Shown here in pieces: positions 63,213 through 64,000 of a stretch of 64,000 bases of DNA. The DNA is taken from NCBI RefSeq assembly GCF_900107285.1, contig NZ_FNPK01000005.1, positions 62,001-126,000 on the forward strand, given 5' to 3'. Each line of letters begins with the position of its first letter. Position 1 is the first letter of the stretch. The notes under the pieces are model-generated. The model did no database searches. It saw nothing but the letters and a program-made list of their open reading frames with translations, and was not told where the DNA came from. This stretch comes from Acinetobacter kyonggiensis. Lineage in GTDB: Bacteria > Pseudomonadota > Gammaproteobacteria > Pseudomonadales > Moraxellaceae. The position numbers and the translations under genes are program-made.

Positions 63213-63998
63213 ATGCAGACCAGACTTGAAAACATTGCACAGGCATTATTTGAAGCGGAGAACATCTGTTCAGCCATTGCGCCAATTTGTACACAGCTGG
63301 CAAATGATGCCAGTGTAGATGATGCCTATGCCATACAGGAAATGAATACACAGCGCGCTCTGCAAAATGGCCGCCGTTTAGTAGGTCGTAAAATTGGATT
63401 GACGTCATTAGTAGTGCAAAAACAGTTGGGGGTTGATTCGCCTGATTTTGGCATGCTGTTTGCCGACATGGCCTATGGTGATGGAGCCGCTATTCCTGTA
63501 GGGCTTTTAATTCAGCCGAAAGTTGAAGCAGAAATTGCCTTGGTGTTGAAAGGCGATTTAACCCAAGAAAAACATAGTTATGCGGACATTATCAGCGCTA
63601 CAGATTATGCCTTGGCAGCGATTGAAGTGGTGGATAGCCGAATTGAAAATTGGAAAATATCGTTGTTGGATACTGTCGCTGACAATGCCTCAAGTGCCGC
63701 TTTTGTATTGGGTCAAAACAAAGTACAGCTTACAGATATAGATTTAGTGAATTGCCTGATGCAAATGACCTGCTCCGGCGAAGTGGTGTCACAAGGCGTT
63801 GGTAAGGCCTGTCTGGACAATCCGCTCAATGCTGCGGTGTGGCTCGCAGATGAAATGGTACGTCGGGGCCGTCCGTTAAAAGCCGGCGACATTGTACTGA
63901 CTGGTGCACTAGGCCCTATGGTTGCGGTACAGGCTGGTGCAGCTTATCAGGTGGAAATTGAAGGTTTGGGTTCAGTTACAGCAGCTTTCAGTGCTTGA
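63213..63998 (+). CDS. 2-keto-4-pentenoate hydratase (MhpD/DmpE-like)
   Basis: A 261-residue fumarylacetoacetase-superfamily hydratase. RRLVGRKIGLTSLVVQKQLG, then PKVEAEIALVLKGDL with acidic metal ligands, AAIEVVDSRIENWKIS, and GDIVLTGALGPMVAV are typical of the meta-pathway enzyme that hydrates 2-oxopent-4-enoate to 4-hydroxy-2-oxovalerate. AGGGGG lies 7 nt before the ATG. An aldolase and acyl-CoA-forming dehydrogenase would be expected just beyond the window. Confidence 0.87.
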   Translation: MQTRLENIAQALFEAENICSAIAPICTQLANDASVDDAYAIQEMNTQRALQNGRRLVGRKIGLTSLVVQKQLGVDSPDFGMLFADMAYGDGAAIPVGLLIQPKVEAEIALVLKGDLTQEKHSYADIISATDYALAAIEVVDSRIENWKISLLDTVADNASSAAFVLGQNKVQLTDIDLVNCLMQMTCSGEVVSQGVGKACLDNPLNAAVWLADEMVRRGRPLKAGDIVLTGALGPMVAVQAGAAYQVEIEGLGSVTAAFSA

Positions 63999-64000
63999 GC

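Overview
The window looks like an Acinetobacter chromosome. It carries a mopR-mopKLMNOP phenol hydroxylase operon with catA, hemB and glpK, and an ssrA gene whose tag reads ANDESYALAA. GC content is low, and accessory DNA is threaded between core genes. All calls come from reading the sequence and protein family knowledge; no database search was run.

Layout. (1) 1-8.1 kb is core DNA: the tail of a TIGR01777 epimerase, thiO, hemB, a thioesterase, an EmrAB-type efflux pair, glpK and ssrA (tmRNA). (2) 8.2-15.5 kb is a mobile region at the 3' end of ssrA. It holds a P4-type integrase and what look like two fused, paralogous minimal elements. Each has an integrase (the second only a 3' fragment), one unrelated cargo gene, an AlpA-like regulator and antirepressor-type genes. 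(3) 15.5-24.4 kb is phenol catabolism: the sigma-54 activator MopR, the divergent mopKLMNOP operon, catA and an outer-membrane MetA-pathway protein. Together they take phenol to catechol to cis,cis-muconate. (4) 24.4-38.5 kb is AT-rich accessory DNA. It has IS5/IS427 and IS30 transposase relics, a GAF-PAS-LOV-like-GGDEF-EAL protein, an extra ribA, a TrpI-like regulator with an extra trpBA pair, a cold-shock gene, initiator tRNA-Met, and a decayed photolyase cluster truncated by a degenerate IS5-family element.

(5) 38.6-64 kb is a large aromatic catabolic region with normal Acinetobacter codon use. It holds two Rieske oxygenase subunits, a [3Fe-4S]-type ferredoxin and a ferredoxin reductase. 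A cis-diol dehydrogenase-like SDR, two extradiol dioxygenases with intact iron ligands, three alpha/beta hydrolases and a 2-keto-4-pentenoate hydratase follow the expected order of ring attack. A DapA-family aldolase, an aldehyde dehydrogenase, an ornithine-cyclodeaminase-like protein, two FAD monooxygenases, three MFS transporters, an outer-membrane channel and a LysR regulator complete the set. A second decayed IS5-family copy lies inside it at 54.4-55.4 kb.

The region-5 genes form several divergent transcription units that share a promoter-proximal motif, so they probably act as one regulon. The logic is uptake, dihydroxylation of a ring, rearomatisation, meta cleavage, hydrolysis or aldol cleavage, then hydration. 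The enzyme set matches no textbook pathway I can name. The substrate is unknown, and this is the strongest candidate for an undescribed system in the window.
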